This document shows positions 5,623 through 5,800 of a stretch of DNA of 5,800 nt, one piece after another (the first letter of the stretch is position 1; each line of letters opens with the position of its first letter). This DNA is from an uncultured Lachnospiraceae bacterium. GTDB taxonomy: Bacteria > Bacillota > Clostridia > Lachnospirales > Lachnospiraceae. The notes beneath the pieces were generated by a model. It was given only the letters and a program-made list of their open reading frames with translations. It was not told the origin of the DNA and searched no databases. The translations under genes and the position numbers were made by a program. The stretch spans positions 1 to 5,800 of the forward strand of contig CAKRLN010000147.1 of assembly GCA_934359535.1 (NCBI GenBank), given 5' to 3'.

Positions 5623-5630
5623 TAAGAGAA

Positions 5631-5800
5631 ATGAATCAAGAAGTGATTGGAAGTTTTATTTCAAAATGTAGAAAAGAAAAAGGCTTGACACAAATGCAGT
5701 TAGCAGAAAAATTGAATATTACAAATAGAGCAGTTTCGAAATGGGAAACTGGGAAAAGCATTCCAGATATATCTGTTATGCCGGAATTATGTGAAATATT
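5631..5800 (+). CDS. XRE-family helix-turn-helix transcriptional regulator, N-terminal part
   Basis: The first 56 codons of a gene that runs off the window end. Residues 6-56 form most of an HTH_3 (Cro/C1-type) DNA-binding domain: IGSFISKCRKEKGLTQMQLA, then the turn and recognition helix around LNITNRAVSKWETGKSIPDI, with the family's Q-x-x-L-A and the highly typical V-S-K-W-E-x-G-x-S-x-P-D. It should bind DNA as a dimer and control nearby genes. Many Firmicutes proteins with this N-terminus carry a second, often membrane-embedded or TPR, domain; which one applies is out of view. Codons here are more A/T-rich (AAA, TTG, ATT) than in the helicase gene. The start is set by the consensus AAGGAGG. 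Confidence 0.9.
   Translation, partial: MNQEVIGSFISKCRKEKGLTQMQLAEKLNITNRAVSKWETGKSIPDISVMPELCEI

Overview
The window looks like a piece of a low-to-medium GC Firmicutes chromosome, most probably a gut-type Clostridia/Lachnospiraceae genome. The basis is A+G-rich Shine-Dalgarno sites, U-tailed intrinsic terminators, SigA-type promoter spacing, and the style of the proteins (a helicase with an N-terminal nuclease domain, a small HPr-like protein, an HTH_XRE regulator). The family placement is inference from protein character, not from a search. All recognisable genes lie on the + strand.

Layout: (1) 3-302, the C-terminal end of an RmlD-type sugar-nucleotide reductase, followed after 25 bases by (2) 328-1629, a complete dicarboxylate/amino acid:cation symporter of the SDF/DAACS family; the two are probably co-transcribed. 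(3) 1630-2016 has no gene. Its first half holds four successive inverted repeats, the last ending in a T-run and likely to be the terminator. Its second half holds a near-consensus SigA promoter (TTGACA-17-CATAAT) with a 10-bp palindrome in the spacer, and a leader of about 100 bases. (4) 2017-2250 encodes a 77-residue HPr-like protein that keeps the Ser46-type motif but lacks the catalytic histidine. It is closed by a strong intrinsic terminator (2272-2305). (5) 2378-4762 encodes a 794-residue fusion of a PD-(D/E)XK nuclease-like domain with an XPD/DinG-type Fe-S helicase. (6) 4830-5435 encodes a class I SAM-dependent methyltransferase of unknown substrate. (7) 5436-5630 is a spacer with a possible 21-codon leader ORF and small overlapping hairpins. 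(8) From 5631 to the window edge is the N-terminus of an XRE-family HTH regulator.

Working together: the transporter imports an acidic substrate. The HPr-like protein may be a regulatory partner in carbon control, but no PTS gene is in view. The helicase-nuclease should act in DNA repair or processing. The methyltransferase follows the helicase after 67 bases with no evident terminator and could share its transcript. Nothing here is clearly an undescribed defence or mobile system. The observations most worth checking are the His-less HPr-like protein, the terminator lying between it and the helicase with no visible promoter after it, the palindrome inside the promoter, and the small ORF with alternative hairpins ahead of the XRE gene.
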